A stretch of 64,000 bases of DNA from contig CAUYUJ010014610.1 in assembly GCA_963575745.1 (NCBI GenBank), forward strand, positions 32,501-96,500, read 5' to 3'. The translations under genes and the position numbers were made by a program. Below, piece by piece: positions 33,798-44,899 of the stretch (positions are counted from its first letter, which is position 1; each line of letters begins with the position of its first letter). The stretch is from Prorocentrum cordatum. Its lineage: Eukaryota; Sar; Dinophyceae; Prorocentrales; Prorocentraceae. Below the pieces are notes generated by a model. The model saw only the letters and a list, made by a program, of their open reading frames with translations, was not told the origin of the DNA and did no database searches.

Positions 33798-36229
33798 CCG
33801 GAGGGCCGTTATGTGGCAGTCTCTGTTTGAGACGTTGAAGACGAGGTCCCTCCGCGAGGCAGATCGACGCTTGGACGCGCGACGGACGCGTCAGGGCGGC
33901 AGTGCAAAGCTCAATTTTGGTCGCGGCGTGCAGTAAGGACTTTGGGGCCAACCTCAGGTCCCAAGCACGGCCCCTCGCCCTCGTCGAGGCACGCGCGCAT
34001 TCCCGAACTCGGCGCGCAGTTCAACTGGGCCGAGGAGACGATGGGCGATAATGCCGCGGCGCGAGACAATGCGACAACCAGTTACGATGAGAAAGTGTCA
34101 CGTTCGATTTTGGTGTCATCTTTTCACAGAGAAGAGGGAATGCCCGTTGTCGGCCCAGCCGACGATGCGGACCGAACGGGCGTCGATAGCGACGGAGGAC
34201 CGACTGCTGGGAGTATGGCGGGCTTTGTGGCCGCTGCCGGCTCAGCGGCCGGCGCTGCCTCAATGGGCGAGCCCAGCCCGATTTGCTTGCCTATGCCTGG
34301 AAACGCTGCTGCGACAGTCAGTGGTGGTGCCTCGGCGTCGCGCTGTACGACGCGGGTAGATCGCGCTTCAAGTGTGGCTGCTGGTTCACGCGGCAGTCGC
34401 CCGACGCGGGCTGACCGGTTAGCGCCGGCGGCTCAACCAGCAGCCGCCCAGATGGTTCAACGTTCCCATGAAAGGCAAAGGGAAGGTCCGAAAGGCAAAA
34501 AGCGATATAACATGCATGTGTGAAAATCGGCTGTTGATTTCAGATCACCGAGTCGACTGCCGATCGTTCGCGGGGGGCGCGCGGCTCAACCGTGCGCTCC
34601 CAATGGAAAGCATGCGCTTGACCGCGGCAGTGCACGGCTTAGCCGCGTGCTGTTCGGCGGCTGCATGATTCTGAAGATCACGGAAAAGGTCTTGACCGAC
34701 GACGTCATGCTGAGCTGGCGCATTGCATTACTTGCGGGATGCGCCAGTCTGCTTCGGCCCGCTTCAAGGACTTGCTGGGGGTAGTTGCGATCCCGCCCTG
34801 TTCGCCGTAGAGTGTTTTTTGTTGTGATTAGCGCCGGGGGGGGGGGGCAATGTGCTTGGGGATTGCGCGAAGTCTTGGAACTCCGAAGGTAGCTGTTGCT
34901 TGGCTTGCGCATCCTGCCGCGGGGGGATTTCATATTTTTCCAGCCCGCTCTCTCCGCCGCCGCCGCCGCCTTGCCGCCGCTGGAGCATTGGCCGCGGCAC
35001 TTGCCGCGGCTAGTTCTCTCCTTTTGTCGGGTCGGGCGCGAACTTACTCATAGTCACCCATCGTAGATTTCGCTCATTGGACAAGTATAATTCGCCATGC
35101 CGTCAATTAGCGTGCCAGCTATTGGGATGAGGGGCCCAGGAACCATTGTTGGACAATGCGTCGCATATGAATCTGTCAGAGTATATCGGCGTTCAGCAAA
35201 TGACTCGATCAGAATGATGGGACGACGGCGATGACTACGAGTGCGAACGAAGACAGTCACGACGTAGACGAGGGCGAGGAAACCGACGCCGTGAAGGAAC
35301 CTTGAGAAGGCGACGACGGCAAAAGAGGTGATGTTATCTTCCTAGATATTCCTGGCGCCCACACCCCCCGTGCCGTCCAACCGGCTTGCCACCGAGGCCT
35401 CTTTCATGTTTCCTTTTTTTTCCCATGCGTGAGTTTTGTGTCCCTCCACCCCCCGCCCTGCTTTAGGACGGTCGCCTTGTGTGTGATCGTTTTATTCACC
35501 ACAACTGCAGCGACTTCCGATTCGTATGTTCACGTAGCCATGCGTCAGTGATTGCATACTTGCACAAATCAATCGGCAGCGGAACACATGGAAACCAAAG
35601 CAGCGACGGATGTGAACGACGTAGGGGTGTTGCGTATCCCCGCAGGCCCATCCAGGAACGATTGCTTGGCGAGCCGCCGTGATCAGGGAAGTGCAGGACG
35701 ACAGACGGTGACATTGAGAACGAGGTGGACGAGGATGGTGACCACGGCAGGCATCACCAGGGAACACCTTGGCGGATCGTTCGCTATTCGAATATTTTGC
35801 AAGCCGTCGTCTTCGCTGGGGACCGTGCGTGTTGTCCGCGCGGACGTGGGGCCCGGGGTTGAAACGGATTGCTGTGGGGACCGACCTGGCCTTGCCGATT
35901 TCGGGATCCCCCGCGCCTTCGGACACGCGATGGTCAAGATGGTTACCGCTGCTAGTGTTGGAGGAGAGGGGGGAGGTTGAGTCGGAAGAGGGGGAGGAGG
36001 AGGAACAACCGTCGTAGGAGCTGTAGCAAGCTGTACTACATCCTCCAAGCCCCCGCGTCCCCAGTGTGTGGTATCTATACGTGTGTGTTTTGTTTCACCT
36101 CACGCATTCTGCCCCACACGTGAAACACCGGACGCGCGAACAACCTGACACTTATTGGGCGAAGGACCGAATCATTCGCAGTTGTGAATACTGCGTTCGA
36201 TGGGACCGAAGCGCGTGAGGGGGGTGGCG
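33798..36229. other. No gene recognised
   Basis: One forward frame (33942-34523, 193 codons) is Ala/Ser rich without motifs. A 12-G run sits at 34836-34847. The repeat copy B at 35020-35225 is listed separately. 35230-36230 holds short frames only. Confidence 0.4.
35020..35225 (+). repeat. Diverged repeat pair, copy B, open ORF start
   Basis: Counterpart of 14310-14510. The frame from ATG 35098 runs through MPSISVPAIGMRGPGTIVGQ and on to YESVRVYRRSANDSIRMMGR before a stop at about 35233. Here it is free of the stops seen in copy A. Upstream similarity (TTACTCATAGTCACCCATC) shows the duplication includes 5' noncoding sequence. Confidence 0.5.
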
Positions 36230-36717
36230 TAGTGAGTGGGTGAACGCATGCGGTCGCGGTCACTGGGGCTTTCGGTGAAGCTCCCCATGGGGCCACGAAG
36301 CGGTGTACTGGGGGAGCGCATGCGGCCGCGGTCCCTGGAGCCTTCGGCGAAGCTCCCTCAGGAACGACGAAGCGCTGTAGCGGGCGGGAGGGGGCGCATG
36401 CGAACGTGGCCATTGGGGCCCTCGTTGATTCTCCCTATGGGGCCAAAAAGCGCTGTGTTAGGTGTGGGTGACGCATGCGAACGCGGTCAGTGAGGCTTTC
36501 GGTGGAACTGCCAGAGTGGCCACGAGACGCTGTACTGGGTTCGCGGACCATTCGAAAGCGGCCATTGTGGCCTTGGACAGTGCTCCTTTATGGGGCCACG
36601 AAGCGCTGTATTGGGCGGAGAGAGTGCATGCAGCCGTGGCCTTGGGGCCTTCGCTGGGACTCCCTATGGGGGCACGGAGCGCCGTACTGTGTGTGTGTGT
36701 CTGTGTGTATGTGTGTC

Positions 36718-36767
<50 letters not shown>

Positions 36768-37190
36768 CGCGCATGCGAATGTTGCCACCGCGGTCTTCGG
36801 TGGAGCTCACTGTGTGGCCACGAAGCGCTGTATTGGCTGAGGGGGGGGGCACGCGAACGCGGCCACTGGAGCCTTCGGTGGCGCTCCCTATGGGACCACG
36901 GGGCGCTGTAATAGGTTGTTGGGGCCGCCTGCGAACGTGGCCATTGTGGCTTTCGGCGAGCTTCCGTATGGGGCTACGAAGCGCTGTATTGGGTGGGGGG
37001 ACGCATGCGGCCGCGGCAATTTGGGCCTCCTGGGGCATGCGAGCGTGGCCACTGGGGCCTTCGGTGGAGCTCTCCCTGGGGCCACGAAGCACTGTACTGG
37101 GTAGACGGGACGAGTGCGAACGCGGCCACTTTGGCCTTCGGAGGAGTTCCCTATGGGGCCACGCAGCGCATGAGGGGCGTGCCGCAATGG
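36230..37190 (+). repeat. 72-88 bp minisatellite, cluster 2
   Basis: About twelve units. Each reads roughly GCATGCGAACGCGGCCACTG, GGGCCTTCGGTGGAGCTCCC, TATGGGGCCACGAAGCGCTG, TACTGGGTG. Measured spacings between successive GCATGCG starts are 72 bp (36246 to 36318) and 78 bp (36318 to 36396). A (GT)n array of about 75 bp at 36690-36766 interrupts one unit. Same family as 9725-9935 and 62045-62958. Confidence 0.92.
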
Positions 37191-37312
37191 TTGACATGCG
37201 CAGGGCAGAGGCAGGGATAAGGAGGAGGCAGGTGGAGGAGGAACGAATGACGCGGGGCGCTGTCTCTTCAAAACGAAGACCCAACACCACAGGATGGTTG
37301 GGATCAATTTCT
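37191..37312 (+). repeat. Dispersed module, copy 2
   Basis: Follows minisatellite cluster 2 directly. A purine tract (GGATAAGGAGGAGGCAGGTG) is followed by CTGTCTCTTCAAAACGAAGA, then CCCAACACCACAGGATGG. Same order as at 62960-63080. Confidence 0.8.
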
Positions 37313-37379
37313 GGCCAACTGATGTGCACGCGCACTTGACGCGTGCAATGTTGGGTTGCGCTTTCAAGCAACGACACTT

Positions 37380-37578
37380 TCGGCGGCGAGCGAGGGGGGG
37401 AAATGAGAAGGGGTGGGCCTTCTCAGAAGGCTCGGAAGTCTCCAGGTCTTCTGAGAAGTTTTCTAAGCCTTCCCCGACGACACTAAAAACCTCTCAGAGG
37501 CGCGAGGGCCTCCGAGAAGTCATGGCGCCTTCTGAGACGGCTTTCTCCTTCTCAATTCCCCCCCTCGCTTACCGCCAG
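37380..37578. mobile_element. 199-bp foldback (MITE-like) element
   Basis: The ends form an imperfect terminal inverted repeat of about 50 bp: left GGCGGCGAGCGAGGGGGGGA at 37382, and right end (reverse complement) GGCGGTAAGCGAGGGGGGGA. Both arms continue through TGAGAAGG to a CTTCTCAGAAGGC-type palindrome. CACTT occurs directly outside each end (37375-37379 and 37579-37583), a possible 5-bp target duplication. There is no coding capacity, so any movement needed an enzyme from elsewhere. A half copy lies at 61590-61735. Confidence 0.65.
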
Positions 37579-39005
37579 CACTTAGCTCGAACCCGTTTCG
37601 CGCAAAAGTCGGCCAGTTGTTCTTCTGGTATTTTGGATCAGATTGCACAGCTTGCATCGAATATGTCTTAACTTATCGTTCCCGTTTATAGAGTCGTGGT
37701 CCCCCCAGGGCCCTTTTCGTGATGAGTTACGCCCTGTTCATTGCGGTGGGGTACGCCTTGGGACTGTCCGGTGTCTTCGCCTCTCGCTTTTCGGACCCTT
37801 TGTCGCCTTCCTCCTCTGGGCGGCCCTGCTGATGCAGAGTACAATTCATCGGTCCCCTCGCAGGCGCTCCCGTGGTTATGCGCCTACGTTCGGCGGCGAA
37901 ATGCGAACCTTACCCTCGCCGAGCAGCGATCCAGGCAACTCGATGAGCGGCGGCAGTAGGGTTCGGATGTCGCCACCTACATTCAGTTTGCTCTCGAAGG
38001 GGCCGCCACTCAGTGTTGCCGCGCGGCAGTTTCAAGTCGACAATCGCGACGGCTTCGATGTGACGCCCGAGCTCCACGAGTCCGATCCGATCCTCTTGTC
38101 TTCAGATTCGCCCACCTCTCCCCTCGGCGGGTGTGGGATCTGGGGGAGTGAGGGATGGCGCTGGCGGCTGCCGCCTCCGCCCCCGCAAGACCGCCGAAGG
38201 CCTGGGGCAGCAGCCGGGGCCCGCCGCGGGAGGCGCCTCGGGCCTGAGGCGCCCGTGCGTGTAGCCTGTTGTCGTCGTCGTCGCTTTGCCGTCGTCGATG
38301 TCGTCCTCGTAAGCGTCCTCACACCCTTCGCGCCGCTCTCCTTCCCCTCGTGCCCCCCTCCTCTTACTCGCGCATTCTCATCGCGCCTCGTGCCCCCTTC
38401 TTCCTCTTCCTCTTCTTCCTCGTGCCTCCTGTCGCGCGTCCTGCTTCTGCTGCTCATCCTTATCCTCGCGCCTCCACCTCCTCATCGCTTATTGCTCATC
38501 GCTCCACCTCCTTACCGCCTCTTGCTCATCGCTCAGTCTCAAGTCCTCTTCCTCGCGCAGCCTGACTCCTGCTGCTCACTCTCATCCTCGCGCATCCTCC
38601 TGCCCTCTTCCCTCCTCCCAGCCTTCTGAGGCCCTCGTCTGGGAGAGGGGACGAAGTGGAGGGAGGAGAAGGAAAAGGGTGGAGGAGGGGTCGAGGAGGA
38701 CCACAAAATTCGAGGAGGGGTGAGGAGTAGGAGGGAGGAGGATGAGCAGGAGGGAGGGGGAGAGGGACCTGATAATCAGCTTGTGATTAACAAATGAGGC
38801 CTCCGTCCCCCAACGGGGCTGATGAATAGACCCCGCGGGGCGCGACACATTTTTTTAATCACGCGTGCCAGGGGTTCATCGCGGGCACCGGCGAGGGGAT
38901 CGTGTAGCCCACTGCATGACAGCCTCAAAACGATTGCCTTTCGTATAAAGGTTGTTTATCGGGGTCGTATACATCCGAGGCGATTTGTTTGTCCCCCTCT
39001 CAGGC
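37579..39005. other. CT-rich then GA-rich tract, no clear gene
   Basis: 37710-37960 has short protein-like frames (MSYALFIAVGYALGLSGVF at about 37721, then a stop), possibly exon debris. 38330-38620 is C/T rich with repeated CTCATCGC. 38630-38770 is GGAGGAGG-rich on the same strand. The long forward frame over it is low complexity. Confidence 0.4.
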
Positions 39006-39138
39006 GTCGTCGTCGTCGTCGTGGTGGTAATGGTCGTCGTCGTCGTCGTCTACAGCGGGCCTGCGCAGCACCCCCCCCCTAATCGACATCCGCAGTGCTT
39101 TGTCGTCGTCGTCGTCGTCCGTCGTTGTCCGTCGTTGT

Positions 39139-39187
<49 letters not shown>

Positions 39188-39315
39188 CTAAAAGCGAGGG
39201 GCCTACGCAGCCCCCGCCCCCATGCGGCATCCGCAGTGCGTTGTCGTCGTCGCCGCCGCCGTCGTCGTCGCCGCCGTCTTTATCGTCGTCGTCGTCGTCG
39301 TCGACTACACTGGGC
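39006..39315. repeat. (GTC)n satellite with two similar blocks
   Basis: GTCGTC arrays interrupted twice by related unique phrases: CTGCGCAGCACCCCCCCCTA / CATCCGCAGTGC at 39060-39100, and CTACGCAGCCCCCGCCCCCA / CATCCGCAGTGC at 39200-39240. The array is therefore a duplicated composite. On the minus strand it is the same triplet as the 10.3-kb GAC satellite. Confidence 0.92.
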
Positions 39316-40644
39316 GTGCTCGTCGTCGTCGGCGATTACACACAGACCGCGGCAAATGTGGGGAGGAGGAGTGCTCGCCTCGGCTCGGGCGAAAGGCTGG
39401 GGAAGGAAAAAACCGTTGCGAAACCTGATGCGCGCAGCGGGTTTCGGTCGCCCCGCCGAGAGGCCGGTCCTCGACGCATGGCCGCTGTCGGCGCCAGGAA
39501 GCGTTCGGAAAATCAGCACGGTGAGCTACTTGGCAAATCCCCGCTTGGCCACGCCCCCCTTTCGTCTAACCCGCCTTGTTCGTGGGTCCACGAGGCAGTT
39601 GGCGCCGCCCTGGCTGCGGCCAGGGCGCAGGAGTCGCATGAGTTCGACAAAAACGAGTACGGAAAGTGCGGGGGTGAGCGCCGACAGCAGTTCTTCTTGA
39701 TTTCGAACAGCTGTCGCCCTGGCTCACGGTCCTTAGTTTTGCCGCCGTTGCCTCCCGCCCCCTTCGCCCGTCTGTGCTGTTTCTGTCACCTTTTCGCTGG
39801 CGGCCGGGCGTCGGCGCTAATCACTGGCGCCGTTGCCGTTGATTTTCAATATGGCGGGCGCCACCCCGCGATTTGCCCGAACAGGGCAACTATTTTTTTT
39901 TCTGAGCGCGCGCCCCCCACGGATTTGTGAATCACAATCTTAACCCCGGCACCCGCCGTGGGTGTTCTTAAAAACATATCATGCTCAGGTTTTTGTGTAA
40001 AAAACAGAAATCGGGCGGGATCCGCGTCATCCCGCCACAGTGCATGGCTAGCTGATCCGAGGATTCGTAAGTTGGGTATTCTATTCGGGGGCCTTTTGGG
40101 AACCTCATCTTCTGAACCACTTTGGGTTTCCTTGGGCGTGTTAGAGGCCTTTTAGTTTTTTTGCGGACTGCAAACGGCCTCAGGTGAAGGTTGGGCCGGA
40201 CGGGCTGCAAGTGTAGATTTGACTTCCCTTTTGGGGTTTTTTTCGGGTGCCTGTTGGGCCTTTCTCGGACGCTTCAGGAGGTGATGGACGAGTCTTGGGG
40301 GCCTCCGTTTTGGGCGCTCGCAATACCTGATACGCAAATAGGTGAATCATTTTACGTGTGTCACTGATTCTCGCCCTTCGGGCCAGCCCCCATTCCTTCA
40401 AACACTGACGAGAGACGTCCGGTATTGCCCCATGGTTGTCTTCTGGGGCACTCTCAGGCCATATTGGAAGTTTGGATTTGTAACCGCGCCCCCCAGGCTT
40501 GTTTTAGAAAGCCGCTGTGGAAACTCCAGAAATGCAAATGCATGCCCGACACGCGTGGTTCGGCAACACCCACAGGATCGGCACCGCCCAAACACATTAA
40601 TACCGTGTGCGCGTCGGCCCCGCAAGGGCGACGCGCACGCCAGG

Positions 40645-40667
40645 AAAATTATATCACATATAATTTT
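40645..40667. repeat. Perfect AT-rich hairpin
   Basis: AAAATTATAT, loop CAC, ATATAATTTT: a perfect 10-bp stem in otherwise GC-rich DNA. Confidence 0.9.
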
Positions 40668-41586
40668 CGTGACGTGCTTTGTCTGGCCATGCCGCTCGGA
40701 AAACGATATGTTATAACAATATGTACTTGATGTTCGTGTCGGGCGTGCGCCTCCAGGCTCAGCACATGTAGCCAGTATGTCCTTCTACGTCCCACCAAGA
40801 GGCTGTGACCAGCCATCGCAACCTGTTCTGCAAACCGCATTTTAACAAGCGCGAGCGAGCCCCGTGGCGAAGCGCAAGGAGGAGAAGAGGAGAGAGGGGG
40901 AGGGCGAAACCGCCAGCAGCCCAAACCGCTGGCAGCCCAAACGCCTAGCCGGCACCGGAGGGTGACATTCTGGAATCAGCACGTCGGAACACACTTGTCC
41001 CAACATCCGACCTCACGAAACCGTGCGTGCGGGCGGCCAATCCAATTGTCCTCTCTCCCCATCATGTTTCTGCAGATGCTGGTATGTGCGTCCTTTCTTC
41101 TGCTGATCCTTCGTCGTGTTGCCCGTCCAGGGCTTACGGGCCCACCCGCAGGTCAGGCCCTCTGGACCTCTCGCATTATGTCCCCGCTCCACTCCATGGC
41201 ACTCACGGGATGCACTTACCCAGCCGGCATTCCCTTGCGATTTTCGCGCGAGTGTGTCTTGCTGTCCGCTACCCAGGCTAGGATCGAGGTTTAGACAATT
41301 TCCCGATTGTTATCCCCCCCATCCGACGACTGTTTAACCCCGGTGACCCGGCAGACCTGACGGACAGCAACCCCAATTGATGATCTGACTGACCCGACCA
41401 ACCTGCTGACGCTGCCCCAGGTGACCCGGATGACCTAAGTGACGGGGCTGCAGTGATTCAGTTGACCCTGTGCTTTGAGCGATGACAGAAAGGCGTCGCG
41501 AGCTGTTTTGTGATTCGATATGTTTCAATGATCGTTGTCCTGGTTCATTATGCTGGCGGGCCGACCGCACCGCTATATGTATTGAT

Positions 41587-41621
41587 TGTATGTATGAATG
41601 TATGTATGTATGTATGTACGT
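41587..41621. repeat. (TATG)n microsatellite
   Basis: About eight TATG units with one GAATG and one TACG variant. Confidence 0.85.
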
Positions 41622-42159
41622 ATCAGGGAGCACTAAACAGGGTAACGCCTAAACGGGGGAACGGACCCACCATGGGATCCAGGTGGAAGAACTGCAACGA
41701 CCAGAACAACAATACACTGCATGCTTCAGCAACGCAAAAAAAACTGCACTGCAATTTGTTGGCAATTCGTTGCGGAACAACTGCAGCACAAAACACGGAT
41801 TGGGTAACAAAAGGCCTGACACAAAACGCTGCAGTGCAGCAGCCGAAAATGTGCAACGCAGCCAACACGTGCAAGGTGCTGCATCGAACGCGAAAACAAA
41901 AAACAACTGCAGTGCAACATAGGGGCCATTTGATGCCTCGAGCCGGCCGTTTCCTGTTACCCCGTCTGTTGTTGCTCCGTTTTTGGCTCCCTGAATGTAT
42001 AAATTGTGTATATATATATATACGCGTGCATGCCAGAGATATGAATATGTTGTTCATGTGTTGGGCCGCAGCCCTCTCGGCTTGAAGCAATACGCGGCTC
42101 CGCGGGGGGCGCCGCGCATGGTAGCGGAGCCCGTTGCTTGAGATCCACGGGTTATGCGT

Positions 42160-42365
42160 CGGAAGTGCGGCCCAGCAGTCCAGCGGTGAGCACCGCGGGT
42201 TGCGGAGGGCAGCCCCGCAGCCCAGCAGGAAACACCGCGGGCTGCGGAGGGCAGCCGCCCAGCCTAGCAGCCCACGGGGACCTTCGCGGGCTGCGGAAGG
42301 CAGCAGTTCGCCCTAGCGGTTCAGCGGGTAGCATCGCGGAGGGCGCGCGGAAGGCAGCCCATACC
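42160..42365. repeat. ~48-bp imperfect tandem repeat
   Basis: Four copies of a unit like CCCAGCAGNNNACACCGCGGG followed by NTGCGGAGGGCAGCC, ending at about 42205, 42255, 42305 and 42360. Distances vary between 45 and 55 bp. Confidence 0.75.
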
Positions 42366-42786
42366 CCTTGAGGGCCGAGGCAGGAGCATCGGCGGGCGCG
42401 GCAGCGACGGGGCAGAAGAAACATAATAAACAGCGCGGGCGGCGGCGGTCGGAAGACGCCGCCTGGCGACGGCAGCGACGCGGAAACGTCTGGCAGGCTG
42501 CTGGAGTAGGCGCTGAGCCTCGTTGAGAAGATCGTCGGGCGCGAGCTCGACCTGCCAACGTTCGCGCCCCGTGTGTTCGGGGACGTCGTCTTCGACAAGG
42601 AACTCGGTCACGCGCGGCCGCTCGACGTCGAGGGCGAGGGCGGCAACTCTTTCATGCCCCACGAGAGCGAGGCCGACGCGGCCTTCGTAGCGTGAAGGTT
42701 CGGGGACGGAGGAGGAACTGCGAGCAGCAACGGCGCAGCAGGCAGCGGGCGACCCCGCAGCCGCGGCCGCAGCTGCAGCAGGAGCC

Positions 42787-43807
42787 TTGCCGCAGCAGCA
42801 GCCGCCGACGGCCCGGCAGGTTCTGGGTGCGCTGCGGGCGGCGACGGCTCGAGCGGAAGCTGCAGGGAAGCGAGCCCAGGAGCTGGGGGCGCGAGCAGAG
42901 ACAACAGCCAGACAGCAGAATGCTCGGCTTCAGCAGCATCAGCAGGCGCTCCAGCAGCTGACCACCGCGGGGCTTGCCGCGGCGGCGGGCGCAGCTAGCG
43001 AGGGGCGAGGGTCGTCGGAAGTGGGGCATCACCGACGCGAAGCTGCCGACGAATGCAGCCCAGTTCAAACGCAGCGAGGCAGCGTAGCCCGTGTGATCGC
43101 GCAAGCTGCCAGCGCACATCGCGACGCTGGGCGACGAGCTGCATCGGGAGATTGTCGCGGTCGGGCAGAAGGCCGAAGAAGACGTCACGAACGAGGCGTT
43201 GGACCTGATGAACCCAGCGCTCGTCGGCGCGCCCCCGCAGCTGCACCACATGCTCACGCTGCTTCTCGAAGGCAAGGCGTTCGCCATGCAGCGGCCGATT
43301 CCAGATGGCGAAGGATTGCTGGCGTGGCGCAAGCTCGCGACGGAGTTCGAGCCCGACCAGCCAGCGTCAGCTCTGGGGCGGGCGAGGAAGCTGATGGGGT
43401 GGACGTCTAGAGCGGCGACGATCGAGACGTACGTCGCCATGTTCGACGCGGCGGCCCAGGCGCGCGCGCGGCGCGGCAGCGCGGTGCCCCGCGACATCAC
43501 GGCGGCGATCTCCATGGCGGGGGCCCAGGGCACGGACTTTCAGCAGTGGCTGATGGCCAACGCCGACCGCCTCGGGAATTGCGACGGGGTCGCGAAGCGC
43601 GCGAAGACGCACATGACGAAGACGCTCAAGACGCTGCGAGAGGCGCCGCAGAAGGGGCCGCCGCGGCGGGCGACCGCGGACCAGCACCGATGGACATCGG
43701 GCCCCTGGCGACGACGCTGGCAGCAGGGGGGCGGCGCCAGCCGAGGTGACGATAATCGCAAACGCCATCGAGAAGGGCAAGGGCAAGGGGGCGGGGGGGG
43801 TAATTGA
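42787..43807 (+). pseudogene. Copia gag with decayed zinc knuckle
   Basis: The N-terminal coiled-coil-like Gln/Ala segment is in one phase (about 42787-43020: TTARQQNARLQQHQQALQQL). The rest lies in the next phase: WGITDAKLPTNAAQFKRSEA, two stops, then ELHREIVAVGQKAEEDV, and GLLAWRKLATEFEP, a hallmark of this gag type. The two stops (TAG and TGA near 43083-43091) sit where I would expect tryptophans of a W-x-x-W pattern, so both could be G-to-A changes. Near 43805-43850 the frame gives KDRGKKGHGKHRDG, which has the spacing of a CCHC knuckle with all three cysteines lost. PMDIGPL in the neighbouring phase matches gag ends of this type. Confidence 0.7.
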
Positions 43808-44315
43808 AAAGACCGCGGTAAGAAGGGGCACGGGAAGCACCGCGACGGAATGAGGCGCCCCCGATCGCAGCACCAGATGCAGAAGGACGGCGAGGGCAGC
43901 CATGACAATGATGGGCAGCGCGTCGAGACGCGGACGCGCGCCAGGTGCCATCAGAAGGGCCCCGTTGGCGAGAGACTGCCCTGGCCAGACCGCGAGCACT
44001 AACGGCGCGGCCAGCAAGACGGTCGAGTTGAAGAACGTGCTGAACTTGCTTACGCCTGCGACGAGCTCAGCAGCATCGGGCGCGCCTTCCGCGGCGCCGA
44101 GCAGCATCGCCCAGGCGCGGGCCAACGCCGCGCAGCTGTCTGCGGCGAGCTCGGCGGCCGCTCCGAGCGGCGGGGGCGCCAGCTCAGCGGGCGGCGGGGC
44201 CGCGGGGGACCGCGTCCGCCATCCAGTAGGCGCTGCGCCTGGCGGCCCAGGCCGCGGACCCAGCGAGTCGGATCTCGAGGCCGCGAGCTCCAGCGAGCGG
44301 CGGCTCAGGGGGCGA

Positions 44316-44720
44316 CGGCGAGAGCTGCGAGGAGTACATCGTGGTGGGCCCGGGGGCCTCCAGAGCGACGCGCCCACTCAGCCACGCCCCGGGCGCGGCG
44401 ACGCGGGGGCCCACGCGGGTCTGCGGCGCCCGCGCTACAGCCGACATGCGCGCGAAGCACCGCGGCGAGAAGAGCGCGCAGTACAACCAACCTGCTGGGC
44501 AGCTCAGACGTGCACGGAGTGGGCGTCGACTACCAGGTCGCCGACGTCTCGCGTCCCATCTTGGGGGTAGCCGAGGCGCGCGCCAACGGCCACTCTGCGC
44601 TGTTCTCACCGGCGGGCTCGCACATCTCGCCCGCGGCGCCCAGCCTACCAGAGGGCATCGCCAACGCGCCTCTGGCGCGGCAGGACAGCCTGTTCTGGAT
44701 GCGAGGGCGCGTCGCTGGAG
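44316..44720 (+). pseudogene. Copia protease region, decayed
   Basis: 44510-44700 reads VHGVGVDYQVADVSRPILGV, then EARANGHSALFSP and LPEGIANAPLARQDSLFWM. The SRPIL...G-x-x-V/A-x-F pattern is that of retroelement aspartic proteases after the active site. The active-site DSGA is not intact; the best candidate upstream is VVGPGAS near 44340, in a different phase. The enzyme would have cleaved the Gag-Pol polyprotein. Confidence 0.5.
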
Positions 44721-44899
44721 GCACCGCGACGGCGTCCGAGGGGGTCAACCCGGTCGGGGCCGAGGCGCCCGCGGCAGCAGCTCCCGCGGCGGCCGAGCAG
44801 CCGCGACGCGAGGAGGCGCCGCTGGCGGAGGCGGAGCCCCACGGGGTGCCAGGGAGGTTGAAGCGGGCGCCGCCGCTCCCCAGCCAGGAAGATGTCGAC

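Larger units (their letters stand above)
39316..42115. other. No gene recognised
   Basis: Forward frames (for example 39100-39930) are open but carry no motif. 40080-40330 repeats the loose CTTGGGGGCCT phrases of 12.9-13.4 kb. 41690-41920 is A-rich with recurring GCAGTGCAAC words. A perfect inverted repeat lies at 40645-40667. Confidence 0.4.
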
